This document shows positions 9,992 to 18,290 of a stretch of 64,000 nt of DNA, piece after piece (within the stretch, counting starts at the first letter, position 1; the number at the start of each line of letters is the position of its first letter). The translations under genes were made by a program, and so were the position numbers. The notes under the pieces were generated by a model, which was given only the letters and a program-made list of their open reading frames with translations, was not told where the DNA came from and did no database searches. The stretch covers positions 21,597 to 85,596 of the forward strand of contig DATHBD010000068.1 in the NCBI GenBank assembly GCA_035296325.1. The letters run 5' to 3'. The stretch is from DATHBD01 sp035296325. Lineage in GTDB: Bacteria > Actinomycetota > Actinomycetes > Mycobacteriales > Micromonosporaceae.

Positions 9992-10950
9992 CGGCATCGG
10001 CGGACCGGCTGGGCCGGCTGCTCAACCTGGTGCCCTACCTGCTGGCCCGACCCGGCATTGAGATCGCCGACGCGGCGGCCGACCTGGGGGTGCGCGAGCG
10101 CCAGCTGCGCGAGGACCTGGAGCTGCTGTGGCTCTGCGGGTTGCCCGGCTACGGCCCGGGTGACCTGATCGACATGGCGTTCGACGGCGACCGGGTGACG
10201 ATCACCTACGACGCCGGGATGGATCGGCCGTTGCGGCTGACGCCGGACGAGGCGCTGGCCCTGGTGGTCGCGCTGCGGATGCTGGCCGAGACGCCGGCGC
10301 TGGCCGACCGGGACGCGATCAGCCGGGCGATGTCGAAGATCGAACACGCCGCCGGCGACCTCGGCGCCGCCCCGGTGGCGGTCCGCCTGCCGGGCAACGC
10401 CGACCGGGTGGAGGAGTTCCGGGGGGCGGTCGCGCGGCGGCGCGCGCTGCGGATCACGTACTACACACCGGCCCGGGACGAGACGAGTGAGCGCGTCGTC
10501 GATCCGATGCGGGTCCTGATGGTCGGCGGCCAGGCGTACCTGGAGGCCTGGTGCCGCCGGGCCGGTGCGGTGCGGCTGTTCCGGGTCGACCGGATCGACG
10601 GGTGCGTCGAGTTGGACGAGCCGGCGGTGATTCCGGCGCAGGCGCGGGCGACCGATGTACGGGAAGGCATCTTCCGGCCCACCCGGGACCTGCCACTGGT
10701 GACCCTGCGGGTGGGCCGCCGCGCCCGCTGGATCACCGAGTACTACCCGTGCGAGGAGGTCCGGCAGGAGCCGGGCGAGCACTGGCTGGTGTCGCTGCGC
10801 GCCTCCGACCTGGCCTGGGCCCGGCGCCTGGTGCTCGGGCTGGGCGCCGACGTGGTGGTGGTGGCACCGCCGGAGCTGGTGGCCGACGTGGGAAACGAGG
10901 CGCGCGCCGCGCTGGCGGCCTACGCTGCGGCGGCCGCGGCGGTCCACTAG
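9988..10950 (+). CDS. pafC: WYL-domain transcriptional regulator PafC
   Basis: Partner of PafB. The 320-residue protein has a degenerate N-terminal winged helix (ADRLGRLLNLVPYLLARPGIEI), the dimer region with DLIDMAFDGDRVTI, a WYL domain (RITYYTPARDETSERVVDP, GQAYLEAWCRRAGAVRLFRVDRI) and a WCX C-terminus. In PafBC the WYL domain senses a single-stranded DNA signal; that is family knowledge. Its ATG lies within the pafB stop (4-bp overlap). The next gene starts 9 bp after its stop. Confidence 0.93.
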   Translation: MTASADRLGRLLNLVPYLLARPGIEIADAAADLGVRERQLREDLELLWLCGLPGYGPGDLIDMAFDGDRVTITYDAGMDRPLRLTPDEALALVVALRMLAETPALADRDAISRAMSKIEHAAGDLGAAPVAVRLPGNADRVEEFRGAVARRRALRITYYTPARDETSERVVDPMRVLMVGGQAYLEAWCRRAGAVRLFRVDRIDGCVELDEPAVIPAQARATDVREGIFRPTRDLPLVTLRVGRRARWITEYYPCEEVRQEPGEHWLVSLRASDLAWARRLVLGLGADVVVVAPPELVADVGNEARAALAAYAAAAAAVH

Positions 10951-10959
10951 GGTGGCCCG

Positions 10960-11217
10960 GTGATCTGGTGGATCGTCGGCGGCGTCGTGGCGGCCGCCCT
11001 GCTGTTTCTCGTCGTCGTCGTGCTCAGGCTGCTCGGGGGGGTGCGTGAGTTGAGCCATGTCGAGCGGGCGCTGCAGCGCCGGGTGACCGACGCGCAGGCG
11101 GTCCAGGAGAGCCTGGCCGAGCTGGGTCGACGGGCCGAGGCGTTGCGCGAGCCGCTGCTCGACGCCCAGGAGCGCGTCGCGCTGATCCAGGCACGCCGCG
11201 GCGCTGCGGAGCGTTAA
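10960..11217 (+). CDS. Small membrane-anchored coiled-coil protein
   Basis: An 85-residue protein with one N-terminal membrane helix (residues about 2-27, WWIVGGVVAAALLFLVVVVL). A charged helical tail follows (residues 30-80), rich in Glu, Arg, Ala and Leu and probably coiled coil. It starts at GTG 9 bp after pafC and is likely co-transcribed with pafBC. I do not recognise a named family. The topology, one anchor with a cytoplasmic helix, resembles TatA-like or DUF948-like small proteins, but it lacks the TatA FG hinge, and a true tatA lies just downstream. Confidence 0.75.
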   Translation: MIWWIVGGVVAAALLFLVVVVLRLLGGVRELSHVERALQRRVTDAQAVQESLAELGRRAEALREPLLDAQERVALIQARRGAAER

Positions 11218-11344
11218 GTGCTTGATTGCGCCCGGAATCGGATATTTGTCGATTATTTCGCACGGATTTCCTAGCCAGCGGTTGACGTTCCCGGCCCGCC
11301 CGACGCAGACTGCCAGCGGCGAGGGTTCGCCGCAGCCGCGCCGG

Positions 11345-11350
11345 TACCAT
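11345..11350 (+). promoter_or_regulatory. Putative -10 box for tatAC
   Basis: TACCAT followed by about 38 nt to the tatA start would give a leader of about 30 nt that contains the ribosome binding site GACGAGGTGAC. The -35 region (around 11322-11327) is not close to TTGACA. The gap from 11218 to 11300 is unusually AT-rich for this window. Confidence 0.4.
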
Positions 11351-11387
11351 GGGGTGCGGAAGCAACGAGACGACGAGGTGACTTCAA

Positions 11388-11660
11388 ATGGGTGCTAGCG
11401 TATTGAAGCCTTGGCACATCATCGTGCTGGTGGTCGTGCTGATCCTGCTCTTCGGCGCGAAGCGCCTGCCGGACACGGCCCGGTCGCTCGGCCGATCCCT
11501 GCGGATCATCAAGGCGGAAACCCGCGGTCTGGCCGATGACGACGTGGACGGCAAGGCCGAGGCGCAGTCCGCCCGGCAGCCGATCACGCCGTCGGTCCCG
11601 GACAACCAGCCGTCGCCGAGCCCGGTGGTCGAGCCCATCGAGCGCGTCCGCGACAAGTAG
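11388..11660 (+). CDS. tatA: Sec-independent translocase subunit TatA
   Basis: TatA oligomerises to form the protein-conducting element of the twin-arginine export system. The 90-residue product has one N-terminal membrane helix (WHIIVLVVVLILLFGAKRLP), the FG hinge followed by an amphipathic helix (DTARSLGRSLRIIKAE), and an acidic, proline-rich tail ending RVRDK. The ATG follows a GAGGTGA ribosome binding site. tatC begins 18 bp downstream, so the two form an operon. No tatB is adjacent, which is common in actinobacteria, where tatB is usually elsewhere. Confidence 0.97.
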   Translation: MGASVLKPWHIIVLVVVLILLFGAKRLPDTARSLGRSLRIIKAETRGLADDDVDGKAEAQSARQPITPSVPDNQPSPSPVVEPIERVRDK

Positions 11661-11678
11661 GACGATACCGGCCCGGCT

Positions 11679-12620
11679 GTGAACCTTCCTGCGCTGAAGA
11701 TGCCTGCTCTGCGGCGGGGCAAGCCGCAGTTCGAGCGCGCCGCCGACGGCTCCATGTCGCTCATGGAGCATCTGCGTGAGCTGCGCAGCCGCCTGCTCAA
11801 AGCCTCGATCGCCGTCGTGCTCGGGCTGATCGCGGGGTACTTCTTCGCGGAGTCGGTGCTGTACTTCCTGACCGACCCGTACTGCGACCTCAATCGTGCT
11901 GCCACGCAGTGCGACTTCAACACGAAGTCGCCGGTCGACGAGTTCCTGCTGGAACTGCGGGTGGCGCTCTACCTCGGCCTGCTCATCGCCGCGCCCTTCT
12001 GGCTGTACCAACTCTGGGCCTTCATCGCGCCCGGGCTGCACCGTCGGGAACGTCGCTACACCTACGCATTCGTCGCCATCGCGACGCCGCTCTTCATTGC
12101 GGGTGCCGTCCTGGCCCACTTTGTCGTGGCGAAGAGCCTGCCCTTCTTCCTGAGAGGGTCCCGGTTCCAGATCACGCTGGAGCTCTCCGGGTACTTCGAC
12201 TTCGTCACCGGCATGATGCTGCTCTTCGGCGCCGGGTTCGAGTTCCCACTTGTACTGATGATGCTCAACTTCGCCGGTCTGGTGTCGGCGCGCAAGATGC
12301 TGAGCATGTGGCGGGTCGCCGTGTTCGTGATGTTCCTGTTCGGGGCCATCGTCACACCCACGCCCGACCCGTTCGGCATGTCCGCGCTCGCGGGATCGAT
12401 GTGCCTGCTGTACTTCGCCGCGGTCGGTGTCGCGTTCCTCAACGATCGACGCCGGGCTCGTAGCAGCCCGTATGCCGGGCTCGCCGACGACGAGGTGTCG
12501 CCGCTGGAGTACGACGAGGAAGGCAACGCGGTCCCCGCCGTGGGGCCGAGCCAGTCGGAGCGGCTGGCGCCGGTCGCCGGGCCGTTGCCGCTCGACCGGC
12601 GTTACGACGACACGACCTGA
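11679..12620 (+). CDS. tatC: Sec-independent translocase subunit TatC
   Basis: TatC is the twin-arginine signal receptor. The 313-residue protein has a cytoplasmic N-terminus with MEHLRELRSRLLKA, matching the conserved LxELRxRL signal-binding element, and six membrane segments over residues about 45-255. Each segment is typical (AFIAPGLHRRERRYTYAF, FEFPLVLMMLNFAGLVSARKM, GAIVTPTPDPFGMSALAG). An acidic C-terminal tail of about 60 residues is added. Start is GTG, 18 bp after tatA. The lipid kinase gene follows with a 2-bp gap. Confidence 0.97.
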   Translation: MNLPALKMPALRRGKPQFERAADGSMSLMEHLRELRSRLLKASIAVVLGLIAGYFFAESVLYFLTDPYCDLNRAATQCDFNTKSPVDEFLLELRVALYLGLLIAAPFWLYQLWAFIAPGLHRRERRYTYAFVAIATPLFIAGAVLAHFVVAKSLPFFLRGSRFQITLELSGYFDFVTGMMLLFGAGFEFPLVLMMLNFAGLVSARKMLSMWRVAVFVMFLFGAIVTPTPDPFGMSALAGSMCLLYFAAVGVAFLNDRRRARSSPYAGLADDEVSPLEYDEEGNAVPAVGPSQSERLAPVAGPLPLDRRYDDTT

Positions 12621-12622
12621 GA

Positions 12623-13600
12623 GTGACTGCTCCACAACCGGAGCCGGGAAAGCTTCCGGTGCCACCCGTCGCGCTGGGTGCCGGACCGGTGGCGGTGCTG
12701 GTCAACCCGGACGCGGCCCGGGGCCGGTACCGCGCCATCCTGCCGGCCGTCGTGGCTCGACTGGGCCGTCGCGGCGGCCCGGTGGAGGTCCTCGAGGCGA
12801 CGACCGCGGCGGCGGCACGGCAGGCGTGTCAGCGCGCGGTCGCTGGCGGCGCGGCGGCGCTGGTCGCCGTGGGCGGGGACGGGACCGTGCACGTCGCCCT
12901 GCAGGCGGTGGCCGGCCGCGGAGTGCCGCTGGCGGTGGTGGCCGCCGGGACGGGCAACGACTTCGCCACCGAACTTGGCCTGCCGACGGACCCGGTGGCC
13001 GCGGCCGACGTCGCCGCACTCGCGCTGGGCACCGGGATCACGCGGGCCATCGACCTGGCCAGGGTGACCGGCCCGGCCGGCGGAGCCCGGATTGCCGGCC
13101 CGGCCGGCGGAGCCCACTGGTACGGCGCGGTGTTGGGCGCCGGGTTCGACGGACTGGTCAACGAGCGCGCCAACCGGATGCGCTTTCCGCGTGGACCGCG
13201 CCGGTACGACGTTGCGATCCTCGCTGAGCTGGCCGGACTGCGGGCCCGGCGCTACACGCTTGGGCTGGACGACGACGTCGTGGAGGTCGATGCGGTGCTG
13301 GTGGCGGTGGGCAACACGGCGAGCTACGGCGGCGGCATGCGGATCTGCCCGGCAGCCGACCCCACCGATGGGATGCTCGATGTCGTGGTGGTCGGCGCGG
13401 TCAGCCGGGCCACGCTGCTCCGGATCAAGCCCCGCCTCTACACCGGCCGGCACGTCGAGCACCCGGCGGTCACGCAGTACCGCGCCCGTCGCGTGGAGAT
13501 CGCCTCGGCCGGGCTGGTGGCCTACGCCGACGGGGAGCGCAGCCTCGCCCTACCGATCACGATCACCAGCCATCCCGGCGTGCTGACGCTGCTGGCCTGA
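12623..13600 (+). CDS. Diacylglycerol/lipid kinase family protein
   Basis: The 325-residue protein has the lipid-kinase catalytic domain: VLVNPDAARGR near residue 26, the nucleotide-binding loop VAVGGDGTVH near residue 76, and AAGTGNDFATELGLP near residue 106. The C-terminal beta domain contains GNTASYGGGMRICPAADPTDGMLDVVVV. The GGDGT signature marks the DAGK_cat family, which phosphorylates diacylglycerol, sphingoid bases or related lipids at the membrane; the exact lipid is unknown. The first residues up to about 20 are proline-rich. It starts 2 bp after the tatC stop and is probably translated from the same mRNA. A repeat of GPAGGARIAGPAGGAH interrupts a loop near residue 150. Confidence 0.9.
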   Translation: MTAPQPEPGKLPVPPVALGAGPVAVLVNPDAARGRYRAILPAVVARLGRRGGPVEVLEATTAAAARQACQRAVAGGAAALVAVGGDGTVHVALQAVAGRGVPLAVVAAGTGNDFATELGLPTDPVAAADVAALALGTGITRAIDLARVTGPAGGARIAGPAGGAHWYGAVLGAGFDGLVNERANRMRFPRGPRRYDVAILAELAGLRARRYTLGLDDDVVEVDAVLVAVGNTASYGGGMRICPAADPTDGMLDVVVVGAVSRATLLRIKPRLYTGRHVEHPAVTQYRARRVEIASAGLVAYADGERSLALPITITSHPGVLTLLA

Positions 13601-13657
13601 CCGATCCGTTTACCTGGGACGGAGCGGCCCAGGGCGGCCGAGTGCCATGACCCTGCT

Positions 13658-13718
13658 TGATCCGGAAGCGTTGTGGTCGCTGTGGGGGCGTCGGAGCCAC
13701 CACGAAGTTACCGGATCA
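13658..13718. terminator. Two-tier inverted repeat between convergent genes
   Basis: TGATCCGG (13658-13665) is complementary to CCGGATCA (13711-13718), and inside it GTGGT (13673-13677) can pair with ACCAC (13699-13703). The structure lies in the gap where the lipid kinase and the HAD gene converge, so a bidirectional terminator role is possible. There is no T-tract. Confidence 0.35.
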
Positions 13719-13753
13719 TGATTCCGAGTTCGATCGGCAGCACCGTGCGGGCT

Positions 13754-14473
13754 TCAGGTCGCCAGGTCGAGTACCGCGCCGAGGCCGTGCACCGTACCCG
13801 GACCGGTCTCCGGCAGGATCAACGCCACGCAGCCGGCCCGGACGGCTCCGGCGTCGGCCAGCGTGTCACCCACGACGAGGACGCGCTCCGGGTCCACCCG
13901 CAGCGCCGCGCATGCCGTCGTGAAGATCATCGGGTCGGGCTTGCACCGGCCCACCTCGTACGACAGGGCGAACGTGTCGACCAGGTCGGCGAAGCCGAGG
14001 TCGGCGGAGATCCCGCGGATGTCAAAGCCGATGTTGCTCACCACGGCCACCTGCCGGCCGGCGGCGCGCAGGGCCCGCAGGGTCGCGACGGTGTCGGCGT
14101 AGACGCGCCAGCCCACCGACTCCACACATCGCTGGTACAGCGCGTCGGCCAGCCCGTCGATGTCGCTCTGCACGGTCCGCGCCAGGCCGGTGAAGGCGCT
14201 GCGGTGGGCGTCCTGACAGAGATCGCGGTTCGCCCAGTCCTCGGCGAGCGAGGGCGGGATCCGGTACGGCAGCGGACCACCGGCGCGACCGGCGGTGACC
14301 AGGCGGTCCGCCAGCACCGTCGCCCGGCCCCGGTCCAGGCGCGCGCCGCACGAGGCGGCGGCCGCGGTGACCCAGGCGATCGGGTCCTCGACCTGGGCCA
14401 GGGTCCCGTGGAAATCGAAGAGCACCGCGTCGAACCGCGGGTTCGGGGTAGACGGTTCGATACTGTCCGGCAC
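13754..14473 (-). CDS. HAD superfamily hydrolase
   Basis: A 239-residue protein with HAD motif I LFDFHGTL (Asp-20 the likely nucleophile), motif II VVSN, and a motif III-IV region CKPDPMIF plus VGDTLADAGAVRAG, so a phosphatase or phosphoglycolate-phosphatase-like role is likely. The second aspartate of the usual DxD pair is His-22 here (DFH), as in some actinobacterial relatives. This may alter the general acid. The start at GTG 14473 was chosen because a TATCGT box lies exactly 7 nt upstream; GTG 14482 is an alternative. The gene is divergent from the helicase gene, with 55 bp between the starts. Confidence 0.82.
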   Translation of the reverse strand: MPDSIEPSTPNPRFDAVLFDFHGTLAQVEDPIAWVTAAAASCGARLDRGRATVLADRLVTAGRAGGPLPYRIPPSLAEDWANRDLCQDAHRSAFTGLARTVQSDIDGLADALYQRCVESVGWRVYADTVATLRALRAAGRQVAVVSNIGFDIRGISADLGFADLVDTFALSYEVGRCKPDPMIFTTACAALRVDPERVLVVGDTLADAGAVRAGCVALILPETGPGTVHGLGAVLDLAT

Positions 14474-14528
14474 GCCGTGCACGATACCGACCGGCGCAAC
14501 CGGGCACGCCTCGCCTAGCCTTGATGTC

Positions 14529-17297
14529 ATGAGCACTCCGGCCGAGCGGTACGCGGCGTCCTCCCGGCGGGCGGCCCGCGCCGCGTCGTTCCCGGAACTC
14601 GAGGAGTTCGCCGCCGATCTCGGCTTCGAGCTCGACCCGTTCCAGCGGGAGGCGTGCGAGGCGCTCGAGGGCGGTAGCGGCGTCCTGGTCTGCGCCCCGA
14701 CCGGGGCCGGCAAGACCGTGGTCGGCGAGTTCGCCGTGCACCTCGCGCTGCGCCGGGCCGATCCGCAGGCCACCAGGCGCAAGTGCTTCTACACGACGCC
14801 GATCAAGGCACTGTCCAACCAGAAGTACCACGATCTTGTCGACCGGTACGGCGAGGAGCGGGTAGGCCTGCTCACCGGCGACAACGCCATCAACGGCGAC
14901 GCGCCGGTGATCGTGATGACCACCGAGGTGCTGCGCAACATGCTCTACGCGGGCTCGCCGGCGCTGGTCGGCCTGGCCTACGTGGTGATGGACGAGGTGC
15001 ACTACCTGGCCGACCGGTTCCGCGGCGCGGTGTGGGAGGAAGTGATTATCCACCTGCCCGAATCGGTCACGCTGGTGTCGCTCTCGGCCACCGTGTCCAA
15101 CGCCGAGGAGTTCGCCGACTGGCTGGTGACGGTACGCGGCGAGACCACCGTCGTGGTCAGCGAGCACCGTCCGGTGCCGCTCTGGCAGCACATGCTCATC
15201 GGCCGGCGGATGTTCGACCTGTTCCACGACGCCGACGCGGCACAGAAGCACGACGTCCATCCCGAGCTGCTGCGCTACCACCGCGACCAGCTGCGCCGAC
15301 TGGAGGCATCCGGCGAGTTGAGCCGGCGCGGGCCGGCCGGGCGGGGTCGTAAGGGGAGCGGGCCGACCCGCCCGGAGATCGTGGAGCGCCTCGACCGGGA
15401 AGGGCTGCTCCCGGCCATCCTGTTCATCTTCAGCCGCGCCGGCTGCGCCGCGGCGGTGCAGCAGTGCCTGCACGCCGGGCTGCGGCTGACCGGCCCGGAC
15501 GAACGCACCGAGATCCGGGCCATCGTGGAGAGCCGCACCGGCCACCTCGCCAGCGAGGACCTCCAGGTGCTGGGGTATTGGGAGTGGCTCGACGGCCTGG
15601 AGCGCGGGCTCGCCGCGCACCACGCCGGGATGCTGCCCGCCTTCAAGGAGGTGGTCGAGGAACTGTTCGTCCGAGGGCTGGTCAAGGCGGTGTTCGCCAC
15701 CGAGACCCTGGCCCTGGGGATCAACATGCCGGCCCGGTGTGTCGTGCTGGAGCGGCTGGTCAAGTACAACGGTGAGGCGCACGTCGATCTGACGCCGGGG
15801 GAGTACACCCAGCTGACCGGCCGCGCGGGTCGGCGCGGCATCGACGTGGAGGGCCACGCCGTGGTGGTGTGGTCGCCGGAGCTCGATCCGCGGCACGTCG
15901 CCGGGCTCGCCTCCACTCGGACGTACCCGCTCAAGTCGAGCTTCCGGCCGTCGTACAACATGGCGGTCAATCTGGTCGGCAGCGTCGGGTCGGCGGCGGC
16001 ACGCGAGCTGCTGGAGAGTTCGTTCGCGCAGTTCCAGGCGGACCGGTCGGTGGTCGGGCTGGCCAAGCAGGTGCAGCGCAACGCCGAGACGCTGGCCACC
16101 TACGCCGCCGAGGTGGAGTGCCACCTGGGGGATTTCGCGGAGTACTTCGCCTTCCGGGTCGCCATCGACGAGCAGGAGAAGGCGCAGTCGCGCAGCGGCG
16201 CCGCGCAGCGTCGGGCGGCCGCCGCGACCGCGCTGCAGCAGCTGCGGGTGGGCGATGTGATCCGGGTGCCGTCCGGGCGGCGGTCCGGGCTCGCCGTGGT
16301 GCTCGACCCGGGGACCGACGGCTTCGGGGAGCCGCGCCCGCTCGTCCTGACCGAGGACCGGTGGGCCGGCCGGATCCCGGCCGGCGATTTCGGCGGGCCG
16401 GTCGAGGCGCTGGGCCGGGTCAGGGTGCCCAAGCACTTCAACCCGCGCTCCCCGCAGGAGCGGCGTGATCTCGCGATGGTGCTGCGCAACACCGACCTGG
16501 AGCGCGGCCCGGGCCGACGGCCCAGCCGCTCCCGCAACGCGACGTCGGTTGACGACGCCATCACGCAGTTGCGCGCGCGGATGCGGGCACACCCGTGCCA
16601 CGCCTGCCCGGAACGCGAGGAGCACGCGCGGTGGGCGGAGCGTGCCCGCCGCCTGGAGCGCAACACCGAGGAGCTGCGCGGCCGGGTCGCCAGCCGGACC
16701 GGTTCGCTGGTGCGCACGTTCGACCGGGTCTGTTCCCTGCTCAGCGACCGCGGCTACCTGACCGGGCGCGGCGAGGTGACCGACGCCGGGCGGATGCTGG
16801 CGCGGATCTGGACCGAAGCCGACCTGCTCGTGGCGGAGTGCCTGCGCCGCGGCGTCTGGGACCGGCTCGCCCCGGCGGAACTCGCCGCCGCGGTCTCCGT
16901 GGTGCTGTACGAGGCGCGGCGCGAGGTCGACGACCGGGCATCCGTGCCCAGCGGCCCGATCAGCGACGCCGTGGACGCCACCGCAAAGCTCTGGATGGAA
17001 CTCGACGCGGACGAGGCCAGCCGGGGACTGAAGCTGACCCGCGAGCCGGACGCCGGGTTCGTGTGGCCGATCTACCGGTGGGCCCGGGGCGAGTCGCTGA
17101 CCAAGGTGCTCTCCGCGACACATGGGCTGGACGGGGACATGCCGGCCGGTGACTTCGTCCGGTGGGCGCGTCAGGTCGTCGACCTGCTCGGGCAGATCGC
17201 CGACGCGTCCGGCGCCGCCGCCGGGGTGCGCACCACCGCGCGGCAGGCGATGCAGGCCCTCAACCACGGCGTCCTGGCCTACAGCGCGGGCGCCTGA
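14529..17297 (+). CDS. helY: HelY-type DEVH-box RNA helicase (Ski2-like)
   Basis: A 922-residue superfamily 2 helicase. Walker A APTGAGKT is at residues 56-63 and Walker B DEVH near 155-158. Motif III SATVSN, the region ALGINMPARCVVLERL and the motif VI-like QLTGRAGRRGID follow, and a C-terminal DSHCT-like domain ends the protein. It matches the actinobacterial HelY/Mtr4-like family, thought to remodel RNA for degradation. Cys residues at HPCHACPE (about residue 690) may be structural. A TAGCCT box lies 7 nt before the ATG (leaderless pattern). The 3' end overlaps the convergent exonuclease gene by 19 bp. Confidence 0.93.
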   Translation: MSTPAERYAASSRRAARAASFPELEEFAADLGFELDPFQREACEALEGGSGVLVCAPTGAGKTVVGEFAVHLALRRADPQATRRKCFYTTPIKALSNQKYHDLVDRYGEERVGLLTGDNAINGDAPVIVMTTEVLRNMLYAGSPALVGLAYVVMDEVHYLADRFRGAVWEEVIIHLPESVTLVSLSATVSNAEEFADWLVTVRGETTVVVSEHRPVPLWQHMLIGRRMFDLFHDADAAQKHDVHPELLRYHRDQLRRLEASGELSRRGPAGRGRKGSGPTRPEIVERLDREGLLPAILFIFSRAGCAAAVQQCLHAGLRLTGPDERTEIRAIVESRTGHLASEDLQVLGYWEWLDGLERGLAAHHAGMLPAFKEVVEELFVRGLVKAVFATETLALGINMPARCVVLERLVKYNGEAHVDLTPGEYTQLTGRAGRRGIDVEGHAVVVWSPELDPRHVAGLASTRTYPLKSSFRPSYNMAVNLVGSVGSAAARELLESSFAQFQADRSVVGLAKQVQRNAETLATYAAEVECHLGDFAEYFAFRVAIDEQEKAQSRSGAAQRRAAAATALQQLRVGDVIRVPSGRRSGLAVVLDPGTDGFGEPRPLVLTEDRWAGRIPAGDFGGPVEALGRVRVPKHFNPRSPQERRDLAMVLRNTDLERGPGRRPSRSRNATSVDDAITQLRARMRAHPCHACPEREEHARWAERARRLERNTEELRGRVASRTGSLVRTFDRVCSLLSDRGYLTGRGEVTDAGRMLARIWTEADLLVAECLRRGVWDRLAPAELAAAVSVVLYEARREVDDRASVPSGPISDAVDATAKLWMELDADEASRGLKLTREPDAGFVWPIYRWARGESLTKVLSATHGLDGDMPAGDFVRWARQVVDLLGQIADASGAAAGVRTTARQAMQALNHGVLAYSAGA

Positions 17298-18220
17298 CCC
17301 CCTGCGTCACCGGCGGCGGCCATGGCGTCGACCAGCCGCCGTGCCGAGCCCGCGACGTTCCACTGCTCGGCCAGGTCGAGGAGCCGGTCCGGATCCACCG
17401 GACCGGCCGGCAGCGCCGTGGACAGCGCCGGCAGCGGTACGTCGCGCGCCACCGCGACCACCGGCCGGGCGACGCCCAGGTAGTCCCGCCCGGCCAGCAG
17501 CTTGGCCCGCACGCCGGGGGCGAACGCGGCTGCCGGGTCGTCCAGAGCTTCCAGGATCGCGTCCAGCCCGCCGTACCGGTCGACCAGCCGGGCCGCGGTC
17601 TTCTCGCCGACCCCGGCCACGCCCGGCAGGCCGTCGCTCGGGTCACCGCGCAGCGCGGCGTAGTCGGCGTACCCGGCCGCCGCGACGCCGTACCGGGCAC
17701 GGACGGCCGCGTCGTCGAGCACCTCCAGCTTCGCCACGCCGCGGCCGGTGTAGAGCACGACCACGCCGCGGGCGTCGTCGATCAGCTGGAACAGGTCCCG
17801 GTCGCCGGTGGCCACCTCGATCGGGCCGGGCTCCCGGGTGGCCAGCGTGCCGATCACGTCGTCAGCCTCGTAGTCCTTCGCCCCGACGGCGGTGATGCCG
17901 AGCGCCGCCAGCAGATCGAGGATCTTCGGCACCTGCGGGCTCAGCGCGTCCGGCACCTCCTCGCCGCCCGCCGGGGTGAGCCGGTGCGACTTGTACGACG
18001 GCACCAGGGCCACCCGCCAGGCCGGTCGCCAGTCCTCGTCGAGGGCGCACACGACCCGGTCCGGACGGCGGGTGCGCACCAGCGTGGCCAGCATGTCCAG
18101 GAACCCGCGCACCGCGTTGACCGGCGTGCCGTCGGGTGCCATCGCGGCGGACTCCGGAATGCCGAAGTACGCCCGGAAGTACATGCTCGCGGCGTCGACG
18201 AGCAGCAGCGGTCGGTTCAC
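17279..18220 (-). CDS. 5'-3' exonuclease (FEN/PolA-exonuclease-like)
   Basis: The 313-residue protein consists of only the 5'-nuclease domain found at the N-terminus of DNA polymerase I. LLLVDAASMYFRAYFG opens the metal site. Further carboxylate motifs are DYEADDVIGTLA and VATGDRDLFQLIDD, and the helix-hairpin-helix region is DPSDGLPGVAGVGEKTA. It should remove 5' flaps or RNA primers. Similar stand-alone exonucleases occur beside helY in other actinobacteria. The GTG start lies 7 nt after a CAGGCT box, possibly leaderless. The stop codon lies inside the 3' end of the helicase gene. Confidence 0.92.
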   Translation of the reverse strand: MNRPLLLVDAASMYFRAYFGIPESAAMAPDGTPVNAVRGFLDMLATLVRTRRPDRVVCALDEDWRPAWRVALVPSYKSHRLTPAGGEEVPDALSPQVPKILDLLAALGITAVGAKDYEADDVIGTLATREPGPIEVATGDRDLFQLIDDARGVVVLYTGRGVAKLEVLDDAAVRARYGVAAAGYADYAALRGDPSDGLPGVAGVGEKTAARLVDRYGGLDAILEALDDPAAAFAPGVRAKLLAGRDYLGVARPVVAVARDVPLPALSTALPAGPVDPDRLLDLAEQWNVAGSARRLVDAMAAAGDAGGQAPAL

Positions 18221-18290
18221 GCGCTCCAGCCTGCCATGGCGGTGCCGGAATGTGGTGGACGGTCCGCCCGGTGCGGGGCAGGCTGACCCG

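Noticed and set aside
14022..17267. Very long open frame on the minus strand (over 1,000 codons) opposite the helicase gene
   Set aside because: It is Arg/Pro/His-rich, overlaps a gene with clear helicase motifs and ends in the HAD gene. It is a GC-rich shadow frame.
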